A DNA stretch of 64,000 bases from a bacterium (GTDB taxonomy: Bacteria; Auribacterota; Auribacteria; Auribacterales; Auribacteraceae), in NCBI GenBank assembly GCA_024233545.1, contig JACKPL010000008.1, positions 68,754 to 132,753 of the forward strand, given 5' to 3'. The position numbers and the translations under genes are program-made. The notes under the pieces were generated by a model, which made no database searches, was not told the origin of the DNA, and saw nothing but the letters and a program-made list of their open reading frames with translations. Shown here in pieces: positions 34,582-44,517 of this stretch (positions within the stretch are counted from its first letter, which is position 1; each line of letters begins with the position of its first letter).

Positions 34582-35643
34582 TTAGTAATCAACTCGTGAT
34601 AACTTACTGCGCAGAAGATGATCAGCTAGCGTCAGTGCCATCATTGCTTCAACAACGGGTACAGCACGAATGGCAACGCATGGGTCATGACGCCCTTCGA
34701 CGCTGAATTCAATTGGCACCCCTTCTTTTGTGATAGTATGCTGTGTCTTTTTGATAGACGATGCCGGTTTTATTGCTACACGCACAATAATATCGTTTCC
34801 TGTCGATATTCCCCCGAGTATGCCTCCTGCATGATTAGTGAGGAACCCATCAGGGGACATTACATCATTATTTATACTGCCGCGGAGTTCTGTGCAGGCA
34901 AAACCATCGCCAATCTCTACACCTTTAACAGCGTTAATGGAAACCATAGCTTTTGCAAGATCAGCGCTTAATTTATCATAGACCGGATCGCCTAACCCGG
35001 GAGGCACGCCTTGTGCAATCACTTCAACGATTCCGCCGGTCGAATCGCCTTCTTCTTTGAGCTGGGTAATGAGGCGTTCCATATGCTGGGCGGCTCTTTC
35101 GTCAGGGCACCCGACTTTATTTTTGCCTATTTCATTTAAATTTCGTTTTTCCGCTTTGATCGTGCCTATCGAAATCAAATATCCAATGATAGAAATGCCG
35201 TTATCTTCAAGCAGTTTGCGAGCGATTGCGCCGGCGGCGACCCTGCATGCGGTTTCCCGTGCTGATGCCCTTCCGCTTCCTCGATAATCACGGATGCCGT
35301 ATTTCTTGAAATAGGTGTAATCTGCATGTCCGGGGCGAAATAAATCTTTCAGGTTATCATAGTCTTTTGATCGCATATCAGAGTTGAATATTACCATACC
35401 GATAGGGGTGCCTGTAGTTTTGCCGTCAAAAAGCCCGCTGTATATATGTACAGTATCTTTTTCCTGCCGCGGCGTAACCAGATCACTTTGGCCGGGACGG
35501 CGCCGGTCAAGCTGGCGCTGTATGTATTCAAAATCAACTTCGATGCCGGCAGGGCACCCGTCTACGATTACTCCGATAGCCGGCCCATGGCTTTCGCCGA
35601 ATGTGGTAATACGAAAAATTTCTCCGAAACTATTTCCCGCCAT
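34582..35643 (-). CDS. aroC: chorismate synthase
   Basis: Final enzyme of the shikimate pathway; converts EPSP to chorismate using reduced FMN. The product has 353 residues. Signatures: GESHGPAIGVIVDGCPAGIE near the N-terminus, the Arg-rich RQLDRRRPGQSDLVTPRQEKD, GSGRASARETACRVAAGAIA and the C-terminal EFSVEGRHDPCVAIRAVPV. It lies on the opposite strand from aroA, pheA and tyrA, which are 4-8 kb away on the plus strand. Only five bases separate its stop from that of the convergent glycosyltransferase, with no hairpin visible between them. Confidence 0.96.
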   Translation of the reverse strand: MAGNSFGEIFRITTFGESHGPAIGVIVDGCPAGIEVDFEYIQRQLDRRRPGQSDLVTPRQEKDTVHIYSGLFDGKTTGTPIGMVIFNSDMRSKDYDNLKDLFRPGHADYTYFKKYGIRDYRGSGRASARETACRVAAGAIARKLLEDNGISIIGYLISIGTIKAEKRNLNEIGKNKVGCPDERAAQHMERLITQLKEEGDSTGGIVEVIAQGVPPGLGDPVYDKLSADLAKAMVSINAVKGVEIGDGFACTELRGSINNDVMSPDGFLTNHAGGILGGISTGNDIIVRVAIKPASSIKKTQHTITKEGVPIEFSVEGRHDPCVAIRAVPVVEAMMALTLADHLLRSKLSRVDY

Positions 35644-35645
35644 TA

Positions 35646-36269
35646 TTATGCTTCCGGCTCCTTATGTTGTTTTATGAAGGGTTTGAATTTAAATACCGCT
35701 GTATCGTTAGCAATTGTGAGTGATTCAAGTGATTGAAGAAAATCTTTAATGCGCGGATGTTCGTAAAAATAATTTATTGCGAATGTTTCTATGGTTTGTT
35801 CAGTAATATCTTCTATAGGAGTATTATTGATGCGTAATTCCGATATGTCAATACTGAGAGTATCATTATCATAAGAGCATAACATATCCATTGACCCGTT
35901 AAGAAATTTGTTTGTGAACGGGAATGGCAACGTAAACATAACATGCATGGTATTATCAGAGAGTGCTATAAAAATACGTTTTGCTTTGATCAGTTTTTCG
36001 GTAATAATATAATTGATTGTTTTTTGATCAAGAAAAACGCGGTCAAGTGAAACGGTAGAATAATTCTTAAGTTGATGAAACGTGGTTTCTATTGATTTTC
36101 CATCATTTTCAGAATATTCGGTTTTGGGCAGGATAATTGTTTCACTGCTCAAATACGGAGTCATACTTTTATAAAACTGGCAGCCCCTGATTCCGATAAT
36201 GACAACTGCCATGAGCAGTAATCCAAGAAGAATGAGTAATGTCCAGCGGATAATAGCGCGTCCTGTCAT
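35646..36269 (-). CDS. membrane-anchored protein of unknown function
   Basis: The 207-residue protein has one N-terminal membrane helix (WTLLILLGLLLMAVVIIGI, about residues 9-27) and a soluble part without catalytic motifs that I recognise. The later half alternates hydrophobic and polar residues (IFIALSDNTMHVMFTLPF, MLCSYDNDTLSIDISELRIN), suggesting a beta-rich domain like DUF2140/YpmS or LMEL-type lipid-binding folds; this likeness is weak. It precedes aroC by two bases in the same direction and probably shares its transcript. Confidence 0.7.
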   Translation of the reverse strand: MTGRAIIRWTLLILLGLLLMAVVIIGIRGCQFYKSMTPYLSSETIILPKTEYSENDGKSIETTFHQLKNYSTVSLDRVFLDQKTINYIITEKLIKAKRIFIALSDNTMHVMFTLPFPFTNKFLNGSMDMLCSYDNDTLSIDISELRINNTPIEDITEQTIETFAINYFYEHPRIKDFLQSLESLTIANDTAVFKFKPFIKQHKEPEA

Positions 36270-36393
36270 GATGTTTCATCCTAACGGTATTGATTATCTT
36301 GAGTAAAAAGTATACTATATATTAAACAGTTTTTTAAAATTTATGAGATAATAGCACTATACTGGCGATAAGAAAAGGGATTTTGATATATCA
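36270..36393. promoter_or_regulatory. divergent promoter region
   Basis: This 124-base AT-rich gap separates divergently transcribed genes. TATACT-type -10 boxes occur in both directions: plus strand at 36358-36363, 30 bases before the next start, and minus strand around 36311-36316. Neither has a convincing -35 box. Position, more than sequence, supports the call. Confidence 0.4.
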
Positions 36394-36780
36394 ATGTGGA
36401 ATAGCGGCAAATTAAATCTTCAACACAATATCCCGAAATATTCAAGCGGCAGTCCAAAGAAACATACCAAGGAACGCAAAGAAAAGCGAACGGTTACTAA
36501 AGCGGAATTACGGGCGAGGTATTTACGTGAATTACAAAATGTGGTGTCGCGAATTGCTCTTTTTAACCGCATTCAGAATAAACCGGAGCAAATGCGGCAT
36601 TTGCAGTGTATAGTGTCGTCGCTTAATTACTGTTTGAGTTATAAACCGGGCAACCATGTACTCCGTAAACAGCAGGCGGAGATTAATGAAGTACTGAGAT
36701 GCGTCATAGCCAAGATAGATAAGTTGCCTGCCATTACTTTATTTATCAGTGAACACTATATCAGGTCAGGCGGGAAATAA
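36394..36780 (+). CDS. small basic protein of unknown function
   Basis: The 128-residue protein is strongly basic (SPKKHTKERKEKRTVTKAEL near the N-terminus) and mostly helical in the middle (ELRARYLRELQNVVSRIALF). No signal peptide, membrane helix or known motif is seen. Its stop is one base before the start of the CCA-transferase fusion gene, so the two are likely co-translated, and an RNA-related role is possible but only inferred. The ribosome binding site is weak (AAAAGGGA, about 13 bases upstream). Confidence 0.6.
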   Translation: MWNSGKLNLQHNIPKYSSGSPKKHTKERKEKRTVTKAELRARYLRELQNVVSRIALFNRIQNKPEQMRHLQCIVSSLNYCLSYKPGNHVLRKQQAEINEVLRCVIAKIDKLPAITLFISEHYIRSGGK

Positions 36781-36781
36781 G

Positions 36782-39430
36782 ATGATAGTCATTACTTCGC
36801 ATCAGAAGCCTGATTTCGATGCTGTCGCTTCAATGGTCGCAGTGCAAAAACTGTTTCCCGATTCAATAGTGGTTATTGCCGGAGTTCCTGAAGAAAATGT
36901 TGCTAAATTCCTTAATGCGTTTCCGCAAGTGTTCTCTTTTCAATCGGACGATTCTTTTAACCCGTTTGACATAGACAATGCAATAGTGGTTGATACCCAA
37001 TGTCTTCCATCGACTGGAAAATTTATTGAACTGATACAGTCGGATGCGTATGAACTGCATGTTTATGACCATCATCCTCTTAAAAAACACTCCGGCAAAA
37101 AACCAGCGGTTTTTGTCCATGAAAATGTTGGTGCAACCGTTACGATCCTTATTAAACGGCTGATTGCCGAAGGAATAAATATTCGCCCTGAAGAGGCAAC
37201 GCTTATGCTTTTGGCAATTTATGAGGAAACCGGTTCATTTCGCTATGTAAGCTCTACTCCTGACGACTTAGAAGCGGCGGCGGCATTATTGCGGTTCGGC
37301 GCTGATATTGCCCTCGTTGCGGATTATTTTTCTCAACAGCTTGACCTTGAACATACAAGGGTTTTGTCGCAATTGCTTGACAGCCTCGAATATATTCAAA
37401 TTCAGAGTATAAAGATATATTTTGTCACCGCTTCCTTAAACTACTTTTTGCCGAATGTATCTTTCTTGCTTCACAAAATACGCGAGCTTGAAAATATCGG
37501 GATATTGTTTTCGTTTATTGAAATGGCGGGAAAAGTCTATTTTATTGCGCGTTCAAATCATCAGTTTATTGATGTCGGTGCTATTGCTGAATACTTTGGT
37601 GGAGGGGGGCATCCTACTGCGGCTTCAGCTGTTTTGCGTGACAAGCCCCTTGCGCAAATCAAAGATGAGGTAATTGCGTATCTGAATGCGGCTGTTAAGA
37701 AAGAATATACTGCAAGCGATATTATGTCGTATCCGGTCAAATTTATTACTGAAGACACATCTGTTGAGCATGCAAAACAAACAATGGTTAAAGCAAACTT
37801 CAATACATTGCCGGTTCTTAAACAGGGAAAATTGGCGGGTATAGTAACACGAAAAGACCTTGATAAAGCATTGTTTCATCAATTCGCCAATTCGCCGGTA
37901 AAGTTGTATATGAACACTGATGTGGTAACAATTAAGAGTGATACACCTCTGTCTGAGATACGAGAAAAGTTTCGTGAAAATAATATCGGGCGCCTGCCGG
38001 TTGTGGATGAAGATGTATTGCGCGGCATTATTACCCGCACTGACCTTTTCCGCATTTTACATGATGACTATTTGTCGGATCGAGGCGGCTTAAGAGAAAC
38101 GTCGTTTCGGCAATACCCGTTTTCAAAAATCTCTCACAAACAGTTTGATAAAGTACTGCCTAAGGAAATTCTTTCTCTTCTTCAGACAATTGGCACATTA
38201 GCTGATGATTATGGTTTTCAGGCATATGTTGTCGGAGGGTTTGTCCGTGACGTTCTTTTAGGATACAAGAATTTCGATATTGATATTGTTGTGGAAAGAG
38301 ACGGCATCGCATTTGCACAGATAATTGCGAATCATTTTAGTGCACGTTATGTAGTCCATCAGAAATTTGCCACCGCTGTTGTTGCTTTGCCCGATGGACT
38401 GCATATTGATATTGCGACGGCACGCCTTGAATATTATGCATCACCCGGCGCTTTGCCTACCATAGAACTTGCATCTATAAAACAGGATTTGGCACGGAGG
38501 GATTTTTCTATCAATGCGATGGCAATAAAAATCAATGCGTCGGAGTTCGGTTCGTTAATCGATTTCTTTAATGGACAGCAAGACGCAAAAAACAAAATCA
38601 TCCGTGTACTCCACAATTTAAGTTTTATTGAAGACCCTACCCGCATATTCAGAGCAATACGGTTGGAACAGCGTTTCGGGTTCCATATGGATAAAAATAC
38701 TGAAAACCTTATCAAAAATGCTGTGCATACTCAAATGTTTGATACTATCGGTTTCGACCGTATACGAGATGAGCTGGTTTCCATCTTAAATGAACCGAAA
38801 CCTCTTAATGCAATACAGCGCATGTATGAGTTTGATGAACTCAAATGTATTGACAGCTCTTTCCAAGGAAAAGAATTAAAAAAAGACTTGTTTGTACGTA
38901 TCGAAGATACAATCACATGGTTCCAATTGAGCTTTTTGAAGAAACCATTTGATCGGTGGATAATTTATTTAATGGGGATGGTGGCTCGGCTATCCTATCA
39001 TGATGTAAAACGCATATGTTCTTCTTTAAGAATTCATACGCGCCACATGAAAATAATATATCAAACATTTCAGCATTTTCACCGAATAGTTCATGTTTTA
39101 AACAGGACTATGAAAAAGAACAGTTTTCTCTATCGGTTATTGCATGATGTTCCTATTGAAGGGTTGTTGTATCTTATGGCGTATTCAAATAAAGAAAAGG
39201 TCAAAGAAAATATATCGTATTATCTTACACATCTTGCAGATGTGGTTGTTTCAGTAAATGGAAATGACATAAAAAGCCTTGGGTTGCCTCCTTCGCATTA
39301 TTATAAAAAAATACTCTTCTTCATTTTGATGGAAAAACTTGACGGTACGCTGAAAACACGTAAAGATGAATTGCAGTCGCTGAATAAGTGGGTTGACGCA
39401 TATAAAAAAAAAGTTATAATTAGTGGATAA
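36782..39430 (+). CDS. DHH phosphoesterase - CBS pair - tRNA nucleotidyltransferase fusion
   Basis: One protein of 882 residues with three parts. Residues about 1-305 form a DHH/DHHA1 phosphoesterase (TSHQKPDFDAVASMVAV, VDTQ, VYDHHPL, GGGGHPTAASAV), related to RecJ-like and oligoribonuclease NrnA enzymes. Residues about 315-435 hold two CBS domains (ASDIMSYPVKFITEDTSV and VVTIKSDTPLSEIREKF), which usually sense adenosyl ligands. Residues about 455-882 form a class II CCA/polyA polymerase (VVGGFVRDVLLG, then FDIDIVVERDG with the metal Asps, and RDFSINAMA). This architecture is known from several phyla with split CCA- or A-adding enzymes. ATG 36782 is chosen; an earlier in-frame start lies inside the preceding gene. 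Confidence 0.92.
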   Translation: MIVITSHQKPDFDAVASMVAVQKLFPDSIVVIAGVPEENVAKFLNAFPQVFSFQSDDSFNPFDIDNAIVVDTQCLPSTGKFIELIQSDAYELHVYDHHPLKKHSGKKPAVFVHENVGATVTILIKRLIAEGINIRPEEATLMLLAIYEETGSFRYVSSTPDDLEAAAALLRFGADIALVADYFSQQLDLEHTRVLSQLLDSLEYIQIQSIKIYFVTASLNYFLPNVSFLLHKIRELENIGILFSFIEMAGKVYFIARSNHQFIDVGAIAEYFGGGGHPTAASAVLRDKPLAQIKDEVIAYLNAAVKKEYTASDIMSYPVKFITEDTSVEHAKQTMVKANFNTLPVLKQGKLAGIVTRKDLDKALFHQFANSPVKLYMNTDVVTIKSDTPLSEIREKFRENNIGRLPVVDEDVLRGIITRTDLFRILHDDYLSDRGGLRETSFRQYPFSKISHKQFDKVLPKEILSLLQTIGTLADDYGFQAYVVGGFVRDVLLGYKNFDIDIVVERDGIAFAQIIANHFSARYVVHQKFATAVVALPDGLHIDIATARLEYYASPGALPTIELASIKQDLARRDFSINAMAIKINASEFGSLIDFFNGQQDAKNKIIRVLHNLSFIEDPTRIFRAIRLEQRFGFHMDKNTENLIKNAVHTQMFDTIGFDRIRDELVSILNEPKPLNAIQRMYEFDELKCIDSSFQGKELKKDLFVRIEDTITWFQLSFLKKPFDRWIIYLMGMVARLSYHDVKRICSSLRIHTRHMKIIYQTFQHFHRIVHVLNRTMKKNSFLYRLLHDVPIEGLLYLMAYSNKEKVKENISYYLTHLADVVVSVNGNDIKSLGLPPSHYYKKILFFILMEKLDGTLKTRKDELQSLNKWVDAYKKKVIISG

Positions 39431-39488
39431 CCAATTGAAGGCATTTTTTGCCTTGTAACAGATATTAACAACTAGAGTGCTAAAGTTT

Positions 39489-40586
39489 ATGAATCATAGC
39501 GACAAAGAAAAATTAGAGAAATTACGTGTGGAAATAGATACGGAAGATAAAATTATTGTCGAGGCGGTAAACCGGCGGACAAAAAAAGTATTGGAAATCG
39601 GAAAATTAAAAGAAAAAAACCAAGCGCCTGTATATGCGCCTGACCGTGAACATTCTGTCTATGAAAAAGTTTTTTCTCTCAATGAAGGCCCGATAACGAA
39701 TAAGTCGCTTCAGGCAATATATCGCGAAATTATGTCGGCGTCGTTAGCGTTGGAGAGAAAAATTAGTATCGGATATTTGGGGCCGGAGGGGTCATATACG
39801 CATCAGGCATGTATCAAGCGGTTTGGCGCGTCACTGCCCTTTGTTCCGCTTCAAACGATTCAGGATGGGTTTAAATCGGTTGAGAATGGAGAATGCGATT
39901 ACAGTATTGTTCCTGTAGAAAATTCTACCGAAGGCGGAGTAAATGATACCCTCGATATGTTTGTTGAGTCTCCGGTTCATATTTGTTCTGAATTGTCTTT
40001 GCGTATTTGCCATAATTTGATGAGCTTGCAATCAGATATAAAACAAATAAAAAAAATTTACTCTAACCCGCAAGTCTTTGGACAGTGCCGCCAGTGGATA
40101 TTGTCACATATGCCTCACGTAGATTTGGTAGAGGTATCAAGCAGTAGCCGTGCCGCTCAAATGGCGGCAAAAGATAAAGAAGCAGGCGCAATTGCAGGGG
40201 AACTATGCGCTCAAATTTATCAAATTCCAATTCTATGCCGGTCTATTCAAGACAAGGGCAACAATGTAACTCGTTTTGCTGTGCTTGCAAAGGAATTTCC
40301 TAAACCGACAGGAAATGACAAAACATCGCTCCTTGTATTTATTAAAGATAAAGTAGGGGTACTGCATGATACACTTCTGTATTTTAAGGAAAACAATATC
40401 AATTTAACAAGAATCGAATCTCGCCCTTCCAAACGCCGCCCATGGGAATATTTCTTTTACATCGATTTTATCGGGCATTACAATAATGAACATACCCGAT
40501 CATTATTGGAGTCGCTTAAAGAACATTGCGAACTGATTAAAGTGCTCGGTTCGTATCCGGTTTATTCAGAACCAGCAGGCGAATGA
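39489..40586 (+). CDS. pheA: bifunctional chorismate mutase / prephenate dehydratase
   Basis: Makes phenylpyruvate from chorismate for phenylalanine synthesis, 365 residues from ATG 39489 (GTG 39477 is an alternative). Residues about 1-85 are an AroQ chorismate mutase (LEKLRVEIDTEDKIIVEAVN, RTKKVLEIGKLK). The dehydratase follows (GYLGPEGSYTHQACIKRFG, VPVENSTEGGVNDTLD, with the catalytic Thr in NVTRFAVLAKE). A C-terminal ACT domain (TSLLVFIKDKVGVLHDTLLY, then NLTRIESRPSKRRPWEYFF) is the phenylalanine sensor; ESRP is conserved. It starts the pheA-tyrA-aroA cluster. Confidence 0.95.
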   Translation: MNHSDKEKLEKLRVEIDTEDKIIVEAVNRRTKKVLEIGKLKEKNQAPVYAPDREHSVYEKVFSLNEGPITNKSLQAIYREIMSASLALERKISIGYLGPEGSYTHQACIKRFGASLPFVPLQTIQDGFKSVENGECDYSIVPVENSTEGGVNDTLDMFVESPVHICSELSLRICHNLMSLQSDIKQIKKIYSNPQVFGQCRQWILSHMPHVDLVEVSSSSRAAQMAAKDKEAGAIAGELCAQIYQIPILCRSIQDKGNNVTRFAVLAKEFPKPTGNDKTSLLVFIKDKVGVLHDTLLYFKENNINLTRIESRPSKRRPWEYFFYIDFIGHYNNEHTRSLLESLKEHCELIKVLGSYPVYSEPAGE

Positions 40587-41497
40587 AAGAGGGCGCAGTG
40601 TTTAAAAAAATTACTATAATCGGTATGGGATTGATGGGAGGTTCGCTTGGCAAAGCGATCATTAAGTATATTCCCGATGCTCATGTTATTGGAATTGTCC
40701 GCCGGCAAGAAGCGGTTCAAGAAGTTTTGACCGCAAAAGCCGCTCATGAATGTACTATGAGTTATGAGGAAGGGCTCCACGACGCTGATTTGGTTGTTTT
40801 GTCGTTGCCTGTGCTTGCAATATGCGCGTGTGCAGAATCAATCGTGCCGCATTTAAAGAAAGGCGCTGTGCTTACCGACATGGGAAGCACAAAACAGGCG
40901 ATCATCGAAAAAATGCGTGAAATTATCGGCAAAGATAGGTTTTTTGTCGGGTCACATCCGATTGCAGGTTCAGAAAAAACAGGCGTTGCTCATTCGTCGC
41001 AAGATTTATTTTTAGGTTCAGTATGCATTGTTACATCGGATGTTGTCGGTACATTTTCGCATCCTCTTGCTCATGAAATCGCAAATGAATTTGCATTGAG
41101 AAACCTGCGGTCTTTTTGGGAAAAAGTAGGGTGCCGTGTATCGGTTATGTCAAGTAACGCTCATGATTGCCTGTTGTCTGCGGTGAGCCATGTTCCGCAC
41201 TTTCTGTCGGTGGTTTTAATGCATTTTGCAGGAGATATCGTGTATGATAATCAGCAAGCAGTCCGTTATACCGGGCCGGGGTTCAGGGATACGACCCGGT
41301 TGGCAGGAGGGTCTCCGGAATTATGGGCAGATATAGCGTTGACTAATAAACACAATGTGCTTGAACACTTAAATGCTATAAACCAACAAATCAATACGTT
41401 TTTAAATATTCTTCAAAAAAATGATAAAGATGAATTGGTTACTTATCTTTCAAAAGCAAAAAAGTTGCGCGAGAACAGTATGGAGGAATCCTCATAA
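40583..41497 (+). CDS. tyrA: prephenate dehydrogenase
   Basis: NAD(P)-dependent oxidative decarboxylase of tyrosine synthesis, 304 residues. The Rossmann motif IIGMGLMGGSLGKAI is at the N-terminus, followed by LTDMGSTKQAIIE and GSHPIAGSEKTGVAHS with the catalytic His. AVSHVPHFLSVVLM and GPGFRDTTRLAGGSPELW mark the dimerisation domain. GTG 40598, just after AGAGGG, may be the true start (giving MFKKITIIG); ATG 40583 overlaps the pheA stop. No C-terminal ACT domain is seen. Confidence 0.94.
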   Translation: MKEGAVFKKITIIGMGLMGGSLGKAIIKYIPDAHVIGIVRRQEAVQEVLTAKAAHECTMSYEEGLHDADLVVLSLPVLAICACAESIVPHLKKGAVLTDMGSTKQAIIEKMREIIGKDRFFVGSHPIAGSEKTGVAHSSQDLFLGSVCIVTSDVVGTFSHPLAHEIANEFALRNLRSFWEKVGCRVSVMSSNAHDCLLSAVSHVPHFLSVVLMHFAGDIVYDNQQAVRYTGPGFRDTTRLAGGSPELWADIALTNKHNVLEHLNAINQQINTFLNILQKNDKDELVTYLSKAKKLRENSMEESS

Positions 41498-42802
41498 GTG
41501 AGTAAAAATACCTTGCACGTCAAATCTTGTGAAAAGATACAAGGGGAATTACGTATACCGGGTGATAAATCGATTTCGCATCGTGCGGTTATTTTGTCAT
41601 CATTAAGTTGCGGAAAGTCAACCATAAGCAACTTTTTAATGAGCGCAGACTGTTTAAATACTTTGAATGCGTTTCGTCAAATGGGTATATCGATACAACA
41701 GGTTGGGAATGCCGAATTCGTGGTGAATGGAAAAGGATTAAATGGATTGTCAAAACCGTCAGCTCCTCTCGATATGGGAAATTCAGGTACAGGGATGCGC
41801 CTTGTTGCAGGTGTTCTTGCCAGCCAAAATTTCGATTCAATCGTTGTTGGTGATGAGTCTCTTTCGACTCGCCCAATGAAACGGATTACAGTTCCATTGA
41901 GTGTTATGGGCGCACACATTGAAACGCGCAATGGAAATTATCCGCCTCTGGATATTAAAGGGCGGCAGTTGGCGCCGATTACATACGAACTTCCTATTGC
42001 AAGTGCTCAAGTGAAATCGGCAATTCTCTTGGCGGCATTGAATACCTCAGGGACAACCACGGTTATAGAACCGGTGCAATCGCGTGACCATACTGAAAGA
42101 ATGCTGGCATTTTTCGGAGCGGATATACAGCGCCGAGATACATCAATTTCAGTAATGGGAAAAAAAGAATTAACAGCACGGGATGTTGTTGTTCCCGGCG
42201 ACATTTCTTCCGCCGCTTTTTTTCTTGTTGCGGCGGCGGCAAAACCCGGTGCATCGCTTTTATTGAAAGATGTTGGATTAAACCCCACACGCCATGGTAT
42301 ACTGGAATTGCTCAAAAGAATGGGCAGTAATATAGAAGTTAGAGAATATTTGCTGAATGAAAATGAATTAAGTGAGCCGCGAGGCGATATCCTTATTACA
42401 GGCGGGCAATTACACGGCATTACGATTCAAGGGGCAGATATTCCCATTGTTATTGACGAATTGCCCATTCTTGCCGTAGCAGGCGCGTTGGCAGATGGTG
42501 TTACAGTTATTAAAGATGCCAAAGAACTCAGAGTTAAAGAATCCGATCGTATCGCGGCAATGGCGCTGAATTTGCGTGCTATAGGATGTGAGATAGAAGA
42601 GTTTGATGACGGAATGAAGATTTACGGGAAAATTCCTTTTCATGGAGCAAAGATAGATAGTTTTGGCGATCATCGTATTGCCATGGCAATGTCAATTGCA
42701 GGATTATTTCTCCATGATGGAACACTCATAATAAACAATACGAAAAACATTGATACGTCGTTTCCTGATTATGAAACGTACTTAACCACGATTTGTTCAT
42801 GA
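41498..42802 (+). CDS. aroA: 3-phosphoshikimate 1-carboxyvinyltransferase (EPSP synthase)
   Basis: Condenses shikimate 3-phosphate with PEP, 434 residues. Signatures: LRIPGDKSISHRAVIL with substrate-binding Lys, MGNSGTGMRLVAGVLAS, GDESLSTRPMKRI and the C-terminal LRVKESDRIAAMA and DHRIAMAMSIAG. The start is GTG 41498, right after the tyrA stop, with GGAGGA a little upstream inside tyrA. With aroC on the other strand it supplies chorismate for pheA and tyrA. Confidence 0.96.
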   Translation: MSKNTLHVKSCEKIQGELRIPGDKSISHRAVILSSLSCGKSTISNFLMSADCLNTLNAFRQMGISIQQVGNAEFVVNGKGLNGLSKPSAPLDMGNSGTGMRLVAGVLASQNFDSIVVGDESLSTRPMKRITVPLSVMGAHIETRNGNYPPLDIKGRQLAPITYELPIASAQVKSAILLAALNTSGTTTVIEPVQSRDHTERMLAFFGADIQRRDTSISVMGKKELTARDVVVPGDISSAAFFLVAAAAKPGASLLLKDVGLNPTRHGILELLKRMGSNIEVREYLLNENELSEPRGDILITGGQLHGITIQGADIPIVIDELPILAVAGALADGVTVIKDAKELRVKESDRIAAMALNLRAIGCEIEEFDDGMKIYGKIPFHGAKIDSFGDHRIAMAMSIAGLFLHDGTLIINNTKNIDTSFPDYETYLTTICS

Positions 42803-42815
42803 AAGCGGTTTTCCT

Positions 42816-44477
42816 ATGTTGCGTGAATTAAAAATCCATAACCTTGTGCTTGTTAAGGATGCTCACATACACTTTTCCGATGGATTAAATATTATTACTG
42901 GTGAAACGGGAGCAGGGAAATCAGTTATTATCGGTTCTTTGAACTTAATCATTGGACAGCGTGCGTCGAGTTCGATCATTCGGCAAGGAGAAGAAACGTG
43001 TTCAGTTGAGGCGGTACTTGATATTTCCGGCAATATGAGGGCGCAGGTGTTTTTGGAGAACAGCGGTATCGATGCGGAAGATAAAATCGTATATATTAAA
43101 AGAGAAATTGCCCGCAATGGCGCAAACCGGCAATATATAAATGCATCTCCTGTCCCTTTAAATGTCTTGGAAAAACTAGGGGCGATTTGTATTGATATAC
43201 ATGGACAGCATGATCATCAGTCATTGTTTTCCATCGATGCTCACCGCCATTTTCTGGACTGGTATTCGGGAATTAAGATTGATTTAGAAACGTATAAAAA
43301 AGATTTTACCGATTGGCAAAATGTTTCCGGCCAGCTTGATGATATTCATGCGCAAATTGAGAAAAACCAGCATGACCGCAAACTATGGAAATATGAGTTA
43401 GAAGAGTTAAATCAGGCAGAACTACAATATGGAGAGGAAGAAACGCTCGAACAAGAATATCACCTCCTTTCTAATGCCAAAGAAATAAAAGAACGTGCAA
43501 TGAACATATATGATGCGTTGTACAACGCAGAAGATTCTCTCCACGACCATGCGTGTATACTACAGCGGAATTTCACAGAATTATCTCGTCTTGACTCTTT
43601 TTTTGAAGAATATAATAATAGTTTTGAACAAATTCATTCTATAATAGAAGATACGGCTCAGGCATGCAGGGTGCGAAACGAGCAGGTAGATTGTAATGAT
43701 GAACGCTTAGAAGAGGTAGAGAAACGAATTGCTTTTTTAGAAAAGCTCAAACGAAAATTTAATCTTTCAATAAACAAGTTGCTTGAATATAAAGCTGAAC
43801 TCGAGAATAGATTGCAAACCGAACAGGAACTTGATGTCCGATTAGTGCTTTTGGAGTCAAATCAAAAGGAATTGTATGATCGGTTATTAAAGAACGCCGC
43901 TAGAATATCGTCCAGTCGTTCTTTGGGCGCAGAACGTTTAAAGAAACACATTAAATCTGAGTTTATCCAGTTAGCGCTTCCTGATGCGGAAATCGATATT
44001 GAAATAAAACATTCAGAACAACCGGGACCGTCGGGAATGGACATTGTCGAGTTTCTCTTTTCGGGAAACAAGGGAGAACGGTGTGCTCCGCTGCGCAAAG
44101 TCGCTTCAGGCGGTGAGGTATCACGAATAATGTTAGCATTAAAGTCGACTTTTGCCGATGCCGATAATATTAGCGTGATGGTCTTTGACGAAATAGACGT
44201 TAATCTAGGCGGCGCCGCGGCGCGTGAAGTAGGAAAACGCTTGCGTGTCTTAGCAGGGTCACATCAGATTCTTTGTATTACTCATCTACCGCAAATTGCA
44301 AGTTTAGGAAAAACGCATTTTAAAGTAGAAAAATCCTTTGACAAGGATAGAACATATACACATATAACTGCTTTATCAGCAGAAAATCGTATTGAAGAGA
44401 TTGCACGAATGCTGGGCGGAAAAGATATCACTTCCGTAACAAAAATTCATGCAAAAGAACTGATAGAACATGTATAA
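42816..44477 (+). CDS. recN: DNA repair protein RecN
   Basis: SMC-like ATPase that helps double-strand-break repair, 553 residues. N-terminal Walker A is TGETGAGKSVIIGSLNLIIG; IDIHGQHDHQSLF is the RecN-specific block. A long coiled-coil central region (about 155-360) is followed by the ABC signature KVASGGEVSRIMLALKST, Walker B VMVFDEIDVNLGG and the H-loop in CITHLPQIASLG. All motifs are intact. It follows aroA by 13 bases. No LexA-type box is recognised upstream. Confidence 0.96.
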   Translation: MLRELKIHNLVLVKDAHIHFSDGLNIITGETGAGKSVIIGSLNLIIGQRASSSIIRQGEETCSVEAVLDISGNMRAQVFLENSGIDAEDKIVYIKREIARNGANRQYINASPVPLNVLEKLGAICIDIHGQHDHQSLFSIDAHRHFLDWYSGIKIDLETYKKDFTDWQNVSGQLDDIHAQIEKNQHDRKLWKYELEELNQAELQYGEEETLEQEYHLLSNAKEIKERAMNIYDALYNAEDSLHDHACILQRNFTELSRLDSFFEEYNNSFEQIHSIIEDTAQACRVRNEQVDCNDERLEEVEKRIAFLEKLKRKFNLSINKLLEYKAELENRLQTEQELDVRLVLLESNQKELYDRLLKNAARISSSRSLGAERLKKHIKSEFIQLALPDAEIDIEIKHSEQPGPSGMDIVEFLFSGNKGERCAPLRKVASGGEVSRIMLALKSTFADADNISVMVFDEIDVNLGGAAAREVGKRLRVLAGSHQILCITHLPQIASLGKTHFKVEKSFDKDRTYTHITALSAENRIEEIARMLGGKDITSVTKIHAKELIEHV

Positions 44478-44517
44478 TCATAATTGCGAATAAAGAATCG
44501 TTTGAGGATAGTGCACT

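Noticed and set aside
39438..39454. Hairpin AAGGCA/TGCCTT after the CCA-transferase gene as a terminator
   Set aside because: The stem has only six pairs, the T-run is in the loop and no T-run follows.
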